Shown piece after piece: positions 36,937-51,165 of a stretch of DNA of 64,000 bases (the stretch's first letter is position 1; the number at the start of each line of letters is the position of its first letter). A program made the position numbers and the translations under genes. The stretch covers positions 2,030,879 through 2,094,878 of the forward strand of contig KB445791.1 in assembly GCA_000320605.2 (NCBI GenBank), given 5' to 3'. The notes beneath the pieces were generated by a model. The model did not search any database. It was not told the origin of the DNA and worked only from the letters and a program-made list of their open reading frames with translations. This DNA comes from Gelatoporia subvermispora B (taxonomy: Eukaryota; Basidiomycota; Agaricomycetes; Polyporales; Gelatoporiaceae).

Positions 36937-39219
36937 ATGTCTTCCCTTCCAGCGACTTTCAACTTCGGGTCGTTGCACTCGACAGTAAGTGTAAGAGATG
37001 CCATCGCATCATGTAAGCACTTTGTTGGACTTGAGCAGCGATTGGTGATACTCATAGACAACTCAGATCGGCGTGCACAAGGGTACCTATCAGATGCAGC
37101 AGCTGTGTCTATTTCCGCACCTTCTGACGGTGAAGGATCGGAACGCAATTCCCTGAATGACGAGGAGCTTGAGACAGGCATTGGATCGCGAGCGGCCGTC
37201 CCCCAAGGAGCGGCGTTCCAGGGCATAAGCAGTCTACAATGGGACGAAGATCTTCCGCCGAGCCCCTCTGGGGCTAGCCGCGGTGGCCTGGCTGCGCTTC
37301 GACATACCTCTCAGCAATATGCAGCGGCGACGGAATCCCTGTCTACCAAGGCGAAAGAGCGAACACCTCTCCTAAAGAAAGCAACCTCGACGTCCATTCT
37401 AGAGGGCCAGGCGGCGGGTAAAAGGGCAGACTACACACGAGTCGCCCCGTCAACGCGAGTTGCGCGAGTTGCGCCTCGAAACTCTCGAACAGACATTCCG
37501 AAGAGCACCGTGGAAGATCCGCACACGGGCGTGACAAAGCTCGAAAGGTACAATTATGGGGGGCAGAGCACGTTCGGACAGACGGTTAGTCACCCCCTTG
37601 ATTCATATGCATATACTTACAATCCCCACATCACAGCTATTCAACTCTATTGCTATCCTGTTCGGCATAGGAATGCTCTCAGAGCCATTGGCGTTTGCCT
37701 ATGCTGGATGGATTGGAGGAGCGATATTGATCACATTCTACGGCTGTGTAACGTGCTACACGTATGTTCATTCTATCATCGTATTGGTGTCATGACCAAC
37801 AAGTCGTCGTGATGGTCTCAGCGCGAAGCTTTTGGCCCGTATCATATTGGCAGACCCGCGTCTAAAGACATACTCAGATATTGGACGCAAAGCCTTCGGT
37901 CCACGCTCAGTTCCGGTCATTAGCTTCCTTTTCTGCTTGGAATTGTTCACTGTCAGGTGTGCTCGTCCTTCCTCAGACGTGGCGCGGGAGCTTATGCGAT
38001 CGTAGCGTTGCCTTAATCACACTCTATGCCGACTCCTTGCATGCAGTCTTACCAAGCCATTCTGTCAACACCTACAAATTACTTGGATTCGTTATGTGAG
38101 TCGAAATGAGTAAAGCAGGGTTGCGTGTCTGATATATGACAATCACCAGTTTAGTTCCAACAGTCCTCATGCCGTTATCAGTGCTATCCTACGCATCTAT
38201 TCTGGGACTCTTGTCCACTTTACTAATCATCGCTGTTATATTGGTCGACGGACTATCCAAGTACGACCCTCCAGGTAGCCTCTGGAGTCATATGCCAACA
38301 AACATGAGCTTCCAGGGCTGGAGTGAATTAGGAATTTCGTTTGGCCTTTTCATGGCAGGAGTGCGTCTATCTATCGAGTCCGCCTTGAGACCTCTGACAC
38401 TCCAAAAATCTAGTTCTCTGGTCACGCAGTGATACCCTCCCTCGCGCGGGACATGATCGATCCCTCTCAATTCGATACAATGATCGATTACGCTTTCGTC
38501 ATTGCGAGTGCGATATATGCCACGATAGGCGTCGCTGGCTACCTCATGTTTGGCAACGATGTAAGCGATGAAGTGAGCTAGATCCTCGATTAACGCATGC
38601 GCTGCTATTCACCTGTCAACAGTTCAGCCAGGATTTGATCAAGTACAGCATATATCCATCATTGAACAAAGTCGCCCTATGGGGTCTAGTATTGACACCT
38701 CTGTGAGTGGCAGAGCTCTTCTGCGCAAGTGCCCAGAACTTATGTTAGCAACAGCTCCAAGTTCGCTCTCTCTACCCGTCCAGTCAGTATCTGTTTCGTG
38801 ATACTCAATACGTGCTAATCATCTCCGTCTAGTTGAATATCATGTTGGAGGTCATGCTTGGCATCGATACTTCCACTCGCCCATCGGAAGATCACACAAC
38901 CAAGCCTCCCACGTCGGATTCCGACAGTGATGCACGTACTCCTAGCACAGCACGTCCTGCATTGAAGCGCGCTTTTACCGTTGTGGAACGCGTCGTCTTC
39001 ACCATGCTGTCCACAGCAGTCTCCATTCTGGTGCCCGAATTCGGCTCTATGATGGCCTTCCTTGGCGCATTTTCTGCATTCATCATATGTGTCATTGGGC
39101 CTGTCTCAGCGCAAATTGCGCTTACAGGTAGATGTAGCGTATGGGACGCTTCCTTACTCGCGAGCGGTATTGTGATGGCATCCTGGGGAACTTTCGCCGC
39201 GCTCTGGTCACCGACATAA
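36937..39219 (+). CDS. AVT1: Vacuolar amino acid transporter (AVT1-like, AAAP family)
   Basis: Proton-coupled amino acid transporter, likely in the vacuole membrane. The cytosolic N-terminus has SVRDAIAS, then after an intron (T|AT at a GTAAGC donor near 37013) YRRAQGYLSDAA, the SxRRxQ signature seen in fungal AVT1. A Ser/Arg-rich region follows with a PLLKK motif. Membrane segments begin at NSIAILFGIGMLSEPLAF and continue through ILITFYGCVTCYT, VISFLFCLELFTVS, VALITLYADSLH, ILGLLSTLLIIAVILVDGL, FGLFMAG-FSGHAVIP and YAFVIASAIYATIGVAGYLM. The final helices lie at 39000-39210. The GxLSxPLAxAxAGW pattern is typical of AAAP carriers. Several small introns interrupt the helices. Converges on eIF3k. 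Confidence 0.88.
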
Positions 39220-39414
39220 CGAGTCGCATTCAATCTCAGGATTGCATACACCCCAATCATTGGCTCATGTAGTGTCTGCCGTAGTAGGATCTCACTCGAC
39301 TTTCTCGTAATCTAGGTGTTTGTCACGCATTTCTGGCCTGATCAAATGCAATATATGTTGGGGTCTCCCTCAAAGCATCGGAACCACAGAGCACAGAGAA
39401 TAAGATACAGATGA

Positions 39415-40370
39415 TCATGCGACCTGGGCAGCATGTGTGATAACTTTGGCCAGCTCTATATGTGACTCGTCAGAATCGGAAAACTTTGGGTAATGATACT
39501 TGTATCTTACGCGGCAAATGGATGCTTTCATGGACGACGGTCGACTCAATCTGATTATCCGGGTTTGCAGGGATGCTGATCACTCCCGTAGTCGAGTTTT
39601 TTGTCCAGTCGAGCTTTGCGATATACGCATCGAGCTCCGGGCCTATGGGAATGGCGCAGCTAGAACACATAGCTTGACAGATATTGCATGTAACATACCT
39701 GCGAGGTCAAGATACGTGCCCAGTCGTTCGCTTCCGATGCTGGTAAACGCAGCCTTCACAGCCCGGATGGCAACCTCCCGTACTGCATCCTCGAATCCAA
39801 CGCACTCGACGGTGTAGTTGTCCCTGAGAGACTCAACTTGATCCGACCGGTACAACGCCCAGAAAGCGGGGAAGCGACACTGCTGGAGCAAGTTGTACAA
39901 CGATGTGAGGACGGGAAGGAGAGAAGGTAGAGGGTCAGGCTCGTCGGTGTTTGCGCTGGGAAGGCGTTCGTCTAATAGCGAGATGCAGAGGTTGAAATCC
40001 GGGAAAGGTGCGGATGTAAGAGCTTTGATCAGGATGTTGATGACCACGTCGGGGTTGTAGAGGTCGGGGTTGAACTGGTACCTGTGTAGAGGTTCACCTT
40101 TTTTGCTCTGTGCAGAGCAAGGGTGAACACTCACAGTTTCAGGATAGCCAAGTTAGCGAGACAGTCATACTCTTCGCTACGGATTTGATGGTACAGGTAA
40201 TCTTCCAGGATCCCAACGTTGTTTGGATTGTACCGGTCTGATAAGAGTCAGCATGCAAACGAGAAATGAAATTAATAGAGTCGATCGAGCGTACCAACGC
40301 CAGATACAAGAGTCTCAATGAGCTCTGGTCTCGTCGGGGGGGCAGACCAGTTTGAGGCAGTGGCAACCAT
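39415..40370 (-). CDS. EIF3K: Translation initiation factor eIF3 subunit k
   Basis: Non-core subunit of eIF3, pairing with eIF3l in the PCI/MPN scaffold. Exon 1 (40370 down) starts MVATASNWSAPPTRPELIET. Later exons read DRYNPNNVGILEDYL, YDCLANLAILKLYQFNPDLY and NPDVVINILIKALTSAPFPD. A helical region follows with LYNLLQQCRFPAFWALY and the winged-helix part GVISIPANPDNQIESTVV. The last intron (about 39514-39456) joins HLP to QLAKVITHAAQVA and TGA at 39415. Length is near the family's usual 220-240 residues. Head to head with the WDR5-like gene, 184 bp between starts. Confidence 0.93.
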
Positions 40371-40554
40371 TTTGAAGCTGCGCTATCTCAGAGGCAATTT
40401 TTTATGGGATTGTGCAGGCGACGGCCGAGAAGAGGACGCAGAGACAGCAGGCTATGGAAGCAGGCAGAGCGAGTCGGAGTCGCAGCCAGACGCGCAAGAA
40501 ATCTGCGCGTCTGCAATGTGATCACGTTCTCCTTGCGCCTCATTCGGGTTCATC
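40371..40554. promoter_or_regulatory. Bidirectional promoter, eIF3k / WDR5-like
   Basis: Only 184 bp separate two divergent start codons, so the promoters must overlap. No TATA box is visible. Confidence 0.45.
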
Positions 40555-42074
<1,520 letters not shown>

Positions 42075-42551
42075 TGATAAACAACAGGAACCGCGAAAAG
42101 GTGTGAGTGGACTCGCGTAACTTGTGCATGCCTCGTGCACTGATCGCCGGACGACAGGAAAGCACTCCATGGTCCACGGAGCAGCCCGTATATTGCGTTT
42201 GTCGCAAGTCGGTTGACATATGCAGTTCGCAGCGAGAGCACGGCGCCTCAGGTCCTAATCATCTGTCAGATCGTGTGCATCCCCGAGAAAGACCGGAGCT
42301 CCGAAGTGAGAATCAGCTAGAGACGGATATGTGTGTATTTGGCAGACTAACGATACTAGACTTCCGAGTACCTGTAGTCCTCTTGATGTTAACCATGTGC
42401 ATGCTTTACATAGGCTCAGGATGCACTGCCGTCGAATGCGAACCGAATGGGCGTGCAACAGCCTGAGTTGTTCTTCTGCGTTCGAGGAGGTACTCGGTGC
42501 GACTGGGAGGCGCCGGCGGCGACGTGCCACGGCGGTGCCGAAGCTATGCCG

Positions 42552-42577
42552 GCTGCGGGGGGACGGTGCCCCGCAGC
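42552..42577. repeat. Perfect 9-bp inverted repeat in the polyubiquitin promoter
   Basis: The arms GCTGCGGGG (42552-42560) and CCCCGCAGC (42569-42577) are exact reverse complements around an 8-nt spacer. It lies 37 bp upstream of the TATA box, where an activator could bind as a dimer. No known fungal factor is assigned. Confidence 0.6.
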
Positions 42578-42580
42578 TGA

Positions 42581-44177
<1,597 letters not shown>

Positions 44178-44287
44178 AGTCAGCATTGCGCAGTATCACT
44201 TACCATCGTTTTGTACTCTCGTCGTGTTGTACATCAATCCATGATTCGGATGAGTTTCCATCGTATGCGTGGATGGTTGAATGATCA

Positions 44288-44305
44288 TTATAAGGATCCT
44301 TATAA
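44288..44305. repeat. Perfect 18-bp palindrome between converging genes
   Basis: TTATAAGGATCCTTATAA reads the same on both strands. It lies 111 bp after the polyubiquitin stop and 68 bp after the UTP23 stop on the other strand. It could serve as a shared 3'-end element on both transcripts or form a hairpin. Function is not known. Confidence 0.7.
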
Positions 44306-44372
44306 CCCAGCAGCACCAGCCATGAAACGGTGGCAAAAGAAAAGAGTACACGCTGAGTAACATTGAGACGTA

Positions 44373-45411
44373 CTACGCATCCTCCTCTGTAGCTGCACGT
44401 CCAGTACCATCTGCGTGGTCCCTCCTGCGTCGCTTTCTCTTGGGATTCGCAGTCTCATTCGGTGCCGAAACATGTTGGTCAGCCTCGCCATCGTCCCATT
44501 TCCGTTTGTTACCCGCCTTCCCTTGGTCTTCATCCTTGCGTTGTGGGGGTGCAGGCTGGTCGGCTTTGGGCTTCTTCCTCTTGACGCTCAAGGGGTTTGG
44601 GCCCTTGGGCCCTTTCTTCTTCTTGCGTGGAGGCTCCTCCGGCGGTGCTGTGGATGTCGACGCCAACTTTACCATCTCTGGGGCCGAAGGAAGCAGCGTC
44701 TTTTCCTCCATCTATGTGGCATTGAGGACATGTAGTAATCCATAAAATACTGGAGGACGCACTGCTTGTTTCGCTCTGAGAGTAGCATCACTTGGTGGTT
44801 CAAGGATCATGACTGCACGGTTGACGTGCACAACAGGCACGGCGGGTACTATGCGTAGTTTTGAGCGCAGCTCCTGCGACTGTGTGGCAACCGCGTATCG
44901 GTGCTTGTTCGTCTCGCCTGACATAGGCTCAGTGAGACAGATTGGAGTCACATGGAAGGTAAGCGTACCAATGACGCTAACGAGGCAGTCGTCCCCTGGG
45001 ATGGCTTCTCGATGATTGCATTTCCGTCGCTCAAACGTTTTAGCCAGGTCGACGGCAGGCTGCTGAGCCTTGCCCTGGAGATAAAGCTCGTGAATGCAGC
45101 ATTGCGTTATCACTAAACGGCGGCTTCGCCGGACGTTCGCTCAATGATGAGAATACTTTGGACAGGCGTGAAAACTCACTGGGTTTGACGGTTCCCTGCA
45201 GGACGACTCCCAGCTGCTTCACGAGCTCAATTTTTTGAGAAACTGAGGTCTTGCACATCTCCGAATCGACTGTGTGGTCTAGGGTTCGCATTAGTGTCGT
45301 GTGTATCATGATATGCCACTGACCAAGCACTTGGTATGGTTCACGGAACCCGAATGACATGGAATACAGAGACATGAGCTTGCGGTATGCCTTGGCCCTT
45401 TTCTGCCTCAT
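44373..45411 (-). CDS. UTP23: rRNA-processing protein UTP23
   Basis: Component of the small-subunit processome with a degenerate PIN domain; it binds snR30/U17 during early 18S processing. It starts MRQKRAKAYRKLMSLYSMSF. Joined exons continue GFREPYQVL, DSEMCKTSVSQKIELVKQLG, VVLQGTVKP, MITQCCIHELYLQG, the Cys/His cluster ERRKCNHRE and GDDCLVSVIG, then NKHRYAVATQSQELRSKLR. The last exon carries a Lys-rich tail with GPNPLSVKRKK, a hallmark of UTP23, and ends near RKRRRRDHADG. The CxH-type zinc-binding residues are present. Convergent with polyubiquitin, 195 bp apart; divergent from EMC7. Confidence 0.92.
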
Positions 45412-45595
45412 CTTGAGTGTAAAGTCTGAGAATGTTGTACTTTTCGCTGGGTTGTGGCAAGAGAGAGACGAAGAGGACAACGAAAGGTCAAAAGCTTTGA
45501 CTGGACAGTGCGAAAGAAAGCGCGGGCGTCTATTTCCCCGGGTGAGCCGGACAAGTCAAGACGCGTCGACGTTCTGCCACCGACAGCCTCCTTCA
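45412..45595. promoter_or_regulatory. Bidirectional promoter, UTP23 / EMC7
   Basis: A 184-bp spacer between divergent starts, equal in size to the eIF3k/WDR5 spacer. No TATA box is clear. Confidence 0.4.
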
Positions 45596-46606
45596 ATGCG
45601 TCATTCTCTCGGCTTCCTGTTTATTGCGAGGTACGGGCCCCTACGCATGGTCATTGCAGCGAATTTAATGTGTATCAATGTTTAGCGTATGCTGCTCAGC
45701 TTTTGCCTTTGATCTACGAGGTCGAATACAGTGGAACGATGTCTGTCCTGGTATGTCTTCGTCCTGCCTGTCTTCGTCCCATTGACTCACGCATCGCACC
45801 AGACTTTGCGCACCTCGGATACACCAAAGTTGAACTCGACAATGGCAAGTTGCATGGTAGTGTGACGGAGGACGGCGGATTCACGATGTGCGTAGCGTAG
45901 CGTACATCCTCGGTGCGCTCATTGACTTCGTGTGTAGACCAGACGTTCCGCCAGGAACATATGTTATGTCCGTGGCAGCCCATGACCACGTATTTGAGAA
46001 GGTATGACTCACGCACTCTAGTGTCGCCGATATAATCATCTTCATATCCTCTCCAGCTACGCGTGGACGTCTTCGAGTCAGACTCTCTACCGGAAGTCCG
46101 ACCATATTTTCCCGGCACTCCCCTTTCTCCGCCCTCAACGATTACTCTGCCGTATCCAATAGTCCTCTATGCTCGTCAGAAGAATGACTATTTTGTCTCT
46201 CGGGAATCTTTCAACGTGCTAGGGATGCTCCAGAACCCCATGATGATGTTAACAGTGGTCGTGGGCGGCATGATGTTGCTCATGCCATATATAATGGTAA
46301 GAGTGGATCTTATCCAGTCCTGGTGCATACTAAGTTCCGCCACAGAAACACATGGATCCTGAAACCCTTCAGGACTTCAATCAGCGACAAGCTCGCATTA
46401 GTAAGATGCAGAGCTCCCTCCAAAGCGGTGATATCAGCTCAAGGTAATTTCCTTCCTTCGCAACGAGAACGCTGTCTCAAGTGTTGTGTAGCCTCTCCGC
46501 TTTGATGGCAACGAACGACGAGCCGAAAGGTGCTTCCTCTTCCTCTGCACGACCTGCGCCGCCAAGCGGGACCAAAAGTCGTGCGGGCAAGGGCAAGAAA
46601 CGGTAG
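45596..46606 (+). CDS. EMC7: ER membrane protein complex subunit 7
   Basis: Lumenal beta-sandwich subunit of the EMC, which inserts tail-anchored and multi-pass proteins in the ER membrane. The start is ATG 45596, because splicing 45596-45630 to 45686 yields a good signal peptide (MRHSLGFLFIASVCCSAFAF) directly followed by DLRGRIQWNDVCP. Starting at ATG 45678 instead would leave no real signal. The next exons read DFAHLGYTKVELDNG, the domain strand PPGTYVMSVAAHDHVFEK, then NPMMMLTVVVGGMMLLMPYI, the single membrane helix. After the last introns come LQDFNQRQARISKMQSSLQ and a Lys-rich C-terminus ending TAG 46604-46606. Length and order match EMC7. Confidence 0.9.
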
Positions 46607-46768
46607 CAGACGATTGCAAATATATACCCGTGCATAAGCTTGTCCTCACTGTACCACACAACGCCCTCGGATGCTGGAAGCGAACAACTCGTTTCTGTTA
46701 CGTCCATGACTGTGCTGCCACAGCAGATGTGCATATATGAGTTATATCACCGAGATGCGTAATGTGAA

Positions 46769-47621
46769 CTATGTGCTGTCAGATGATATACCCGGGGCGA
46801 AGCCATTGAGCTGAGGGCCTTCGGGATACTCCAGAGCTTGTCTTAGGACCATGTTCCTATCAAATTCATGTCAGTACAACTTGAATAAGTGTAGGGTGGG
46901 TGGATGTACCTCTGCTTAAACCGGCTCAGGGCTTCCTGGGGACTAGTATGCTCTTCTACTGGCCTGGACGACGTCATCAGCGTACGGTTCGGAGCGTTCG
47001 ACGCGAACTTACCTCTCCTGGTTTGAAGACGTAGTTTCGATGATATGCATTTTACCATTTCTGCCCGGCTGCTCCTGTGCAATACCTGCCCCTGGCGGGT
47101 CTGTGAGTCGTAGAGCTGTTACCGCCAATTCAGTAGACAGGCTCTTTGCGGTTGCAGAGGTATTCGACACCGGATCATAGTCCAGAACAATGACATGTTC
47201 TCCAGGGAACTGAGGTAAAAGCGAATGGTGTGAGTCGTCTGCGTAGTGATACTCGATGGTAGGATGGCTGAGAGCGGACGGTACGGGTATCGGAGGTTCG
47301 TTCGGCGACTGTCTGTGAGACACGAGGACGTAATATGGAGGTTCTGCTGGGGAAGGCATGGCAAAAGGATAGCTGAAGTTTACATCTCCCACAGGCGAAA
47401 GCTCTGCGACCTCGCAGTCGAGTTGGGCGAGCTCAGCCAGGCTCAGCCACCGCAAGTCACCACGTGGAGCCCGATCGCGAACGGAGATCCACGACTCATC
47501 ACGATCCCACACAGCTTGCCGTGGCCGCGATCTCTCCTCGCCAGCGGTCACCGTCGTCAGCCAGGAACCGACAATACAGACTATATTCTGTCCTCATAAC
47601 CGTCTTTTCTACCGGATTCAT
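46769..47621 (-). CDS. Conserved hypothetical protein
   Basis: I do not recognise this family. The central exon (about 47520-47011) encodes WLSLAELAQLDCEVAELSPV, YYVLVSHRQSPNEPPIPVP and FPGEHVIVLDYDP. Two short exons follow, joined in phase: RPVEEHTSPQEALSRFKQR and NMVLRQALEYPEGPQLNG, ending at TAG 46769. The start is uncertain. The long frame has no ATG; ATG 47621 opens MNPVEKTVMRTEY and needs a splice into the main frame, for instance a 37-nt intron ending just before AVWDRDESW. There is no signal peptide or membrane segment, and composition is acidic overall. Convergent with EMC7. Confidence 0.55.
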
Positions 47622-47951
47622 TCGTGCCAACTTGCCTCGAGTTCATTCATATATGCTGAGCTGCAAAGTGCTGTATGACCTCACCCGCGAACGGTTGTAG
47701 AGATCGGTATCCGCCATAAAGTGAACAGGATCAGACAGTCACGGTCCCCCTGACGACATGAAGGCTTCCTTTCGATCGTTAGCAACAACCCGGTCCCATA
47801 AAGCTGCCATGGTCACGTCTGAACTCTGTCTTACTTCATCTTCTCGGCTCAGGTCGTGCTCTGCGACCTCTGCCTCTGCACTGGTGTCGGTCCTTCAGAC
47901 GTCTTCATTCTTTTCAACACATTCATTTACAGCTTCTGTCTGTGAGCAACT
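47622..47951. other. Divergent upstream region, hypothetical / CAP protein
   Basis: This 330-bp region lies between two divergent starts. The last 150 bp before 47952 are T/C-rich, like a leader. No gene seen. Confidence 0.4.
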
Positions 47952-49508
47952 ATGGGCCGCTTTGCGCTTTTGATTTCTTCGCTTGCCCTGCTCTCAGTGC
48001 TTCAGAATGCTCAAGCTGGTCCTGCCTGTGCGCGGCGCAACGAGGGCAGCGATAACTGCTTGAGTGCTTGCGCCAGCAAATGGGGATGGCCGGGACGTGA
48101 AATGGGCACCGATCCTTGGGGTCAGGTCATGACAGTGACTGCGACAGATGCATTTGGTGCAGCCGTCACGAAGGCTTGTCGAGTTCGCCCGACGTGAGTA
48201 CACAGCGGCGTATCATCGAATAGCACTAGTAATGAGACATGCTCACCTCCTGTGCTCGACAGGTCTCAGAGCGCCCCCGCTGCTAGTTCTTCCGCGACTC
48301 AGTCCGTTGCAAACATCAAAGCGCAGCCGTCCTCTGCGCCTGTCTCCAGCCCGGTCGTGAATGTGGCGCCGACTCCATCACAATCTGTTGCCTCGGGTCC
48401 AAGTCTCGTTGCCAGCCTTGTTTCGAGCGCTGCCCCGTCGGCCGCGAGCCTTGCTTCATCTTCATCAGCCTCAGTTACTTTGAGCATTGCAGAGACTTCA
48501 AGCTCCTTGCCTAGCAGCTCCGCATCGCCGGAGATTTCGGCTGCATCGCTGCAGCTCGCACCGGCATCGTCCAAACTCGTCAAGGTAGCCAGGCCGTCTA
48601 CCACAGCGACGCCTTCCTCCACCCCAGCACCTGCTCCGACGTCTGAGGTACCCTCCGCTCCTCCTGCCACTACGGTACTAGAGAAGGCACCTGCGCCCTC
48701 TCCTGCGTCCCCCAGCCCGTCTCCCTCCTCCACAGGTAACAGCGCCCCAGCATCGGGCAGCACGAATGCTTCGGGTGGGTCTGATGGCGGGACATCTCAA
48801 AGCGATATCGACGAATATCTCGCCGACCACAACACGGTTCGCGCACAACATGGCGCAGCACCTCTTACCTGGAACAACACCCTCGCAGACAAGGCACAGC
48901 AATGGGCTAATGGATGTGTTTTCCAACACTCCGGAGGAACATTGGGCCCATTCGGAGGTATCGTGAACCCCTCTGTCTTCGCACGATTTGGATGGTTGGA
49001 TGCTGATTACACCGTTCAGAGAATTTGGCTGCTGGGACCGGTAGTAGCTACGGTATCGATGCCGCCATCCAATCTTGGACGAGTGAAGTCTGTGAGTGCC
49101 AGCAACATGTCTACCCGTTCATGCCTGATAAGCTCGGCCCAGCACAATATGACCCGAGCAACCCCCAACCGTCTCACTTCACTCAGGTAAATCACTCTAC
49201 ACCGACTCAGCTGCTACCATACTCACATCTTTCCCAGGTCGTGTGGAAAGCCACGACTGAAGTTGGTTGCGCGGTGCAGACTTGCAACGGGATCTTTGAT
49301 CCCAGTTTCGGGGTGAGTGTTGACGAGTGCTTTTGCGCGTGGACAACATAGCTCAGTTTTTCTTGCAGCCAGCGCAATACTTCGTTTGTGAGTACTTCCC
49401 TCAGGGAAATGTTGTCGGCGAATTCCCGTACGTCCCCTCATCCTTCTTGATGAGTTCTGTTGCTAACGGACCGTGCCGTATACAATCAGGCAGAATGTCC
49501 AGGTGTGA
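47952..49508 (+). CDS. Secreted CAP/PR-1-like (SCP domain) protein
   Basis: Extracellular protein of the CAP superfamily; fungal members bind sterols or act at the cell surface. A clear signal peptide (MGRFALLISSLALLSVLQNA) is followed by a 55-residue domain with four Cys (CARR, CLSAC, ACR). After an intron come about 150 residues of Ser/Ala/Pro-rich linker, probably O-glycosylated. The CAP domain starts at SDIDEYLADHNTVRAQHGA and includes PLTWNNTLADKAQQWANGC, GPFGGENLAAGTG after splicing, HFTQVVWKATTEVGC and YFVCEYFPQGNVVGEFP. The residues of the CAP cavity (His of DHN, Glu of GEN and His of HFTQ) are all present. Five introns; ends QNVQV at TGA 49508. Confidence 0.9.
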
Positions 49509-49781
49509 ACGCACACGATTGCGGAGCGGTCAGCGGCTTCACGCGCTCACCGTCCATTCATGTGTCGACCCTGAATCTCACTCCAATGGAGTTCGTATAT
49601 CACGGTCCGCTGGATTTTCGCGTAGTTTTTGTTCGTGTATTTGTGTGGATGCAATTCCAGCAGGCCTGGCATGTGTTTCTCAGGCTATGTGTGCGTGTGA
49701 GCCGAAAATGGAAGGCGCTGGAGGCATGTAGAGTGGCTGCCATGGCTCGGCAGGGACAGCCGCGGGTTTGCTCTCGACTGG

Positions 49782-50712
49782 ATGTTGTCCCGGGCTCGGG
49801 GGGCATCGACGCTCTCTGTGATATGCTATGCTGCTCTCGTGCTCGTAACGACCTTTCTGATATGCCTCTCATGTGCGTTACTACTCTCTCAAGCCGTCAG
49901 AACCGCCCCGAATCGCTCCTTCGTGAAGAACTTCAATGCGGTCGTCATCGGGGCTGCATACATCATCGTCGTACGCGCGCTCGGACTTGTCAAACACCTG
50001 GAAATGGAACTCATCATCCCACTAGTTTGTGGTGTCTCTGTTCTTCTGCCTGAAGCGCAGGATTGCGGTGCATAGGCGATTGCAGAGAATCTCAAAGACA
50101 TACCGTACCCTCGGTAGGTCCGATGTGCCGGAGGTTCGTCCGCAGTCAATGATCTCACAACCATGACTGACATACTAGCCCCTTGTGCAGTCGGTGTATT
50201 GGTACATACAACAGGAATATACCCGTGCTTGCCTGGTCACTTACGAGTCCGAACCCAAGTCCGGTTCCCAGGATGGTTGGGGAAAGCCTGGTGAATGCAG
50301 ATGGCAGCCTATGGCCTGTAGCCAGAGACTAATGATATATGCAGGAACCAAACTAGAAGGCGTACGTTTCCGCACCAGACTATTTGATACCATTCGCGAG
50401 ATAGGTCAGAGCCCATTGGATCTGCCCTTTCCCGCTACTGACCAGTAGCTCGGCATCGCAGATTTCCTTGCGCACGAGATTATACCCCACCACCCGGTGC
50501 TACGTCCTCACACACGCATGCTATATCATTTCCGCTTCATCTTGCCATTGCTTCCGCGAGACGAGGACGGGTTCACACCGCTGCACTATTACGACTCTGC
50601 GATTCAGCTGGCACGACATGCGTCCAGAGAGCCAACGGAAGGAGAATTCATCATCGGCATGAAAGCCTCCGCTGAGATCGAGCGAATGTCAGCAGGCCCT
50701 TTGTCTCGATAA
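49782..50712 (+). CDS. DLT1: Dlt1-like membrane protein (defect at low temperature)
   Basis: Two-pass membrane protein of the Dlt1 family, needed in yeast for growth in the cold; molecular role unknown. Exon 1 (ATG 49782) encodes the first helix (LSVICYAALVLVTTFLICLS), SQAVRTAPNRSFVKNFNAV and the start of the second helix. Splicing at 49971 to TTT near 50029 gives FVVSLFFCLKRRIAVHRRLQ and then RISKTYRTLGRSDVPE. Later exons read YTRACLVTYESEPKSG, GTKLEGVRFRTRLFDTIREI and PHTRMLYHFRFILPLLPRDE, ending HYYDSAIQLARHASREPTE and TAA at 50712. The block of Arg around HRRLQRISKTYR is typical of the family. All introns are in phase. Confidence 0.87.
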
Positions 50713-51165
50713 ATGTGCACTCACACCACTCATTTCGTTCAGTCTGCGCGAGTGCAGGCAGGAAATGCTTGAGAGTTCTTCTACAGAAGGAGACTCGCGA
50801 TCTTTGACCTCGTAACCCTAGTAAGCGATATGTTGTCTGAGGGACAAGGATACAAGTTGATACGCTTTCATTTTGTCCGTGCCTACCCAGGCCTGACTTG
50901 CTTCCGGCAGTCCCCAAGTCCCTGCGGGTGGCGTGAAGACTTCCTCGCACGTGGGCCCGCCAAACGATGTCCTTACGGGCCCGTACTTCGCTGAGCCGAC
51001 CTTGATGACGTCGAATGTTCACTTGGTTTCTCTCCTCGGCTCATGTACCAACCACAAGATTCACGACATGGAGACAACGACAACCCAGGGACAAACATCC
51101 TACTGATACATTATTATACACTTATGAACGGAGCTGGGAATTCATATAACAACATGACCAAATTC
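50713..51165. other. Convergent intergenic region
   Basis: A 453-bp gap between the DLT1 stop and the GST-like stop. A minus-strand frame (50651-51022) has no domain. No gene supported. Confidence 0.4.
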
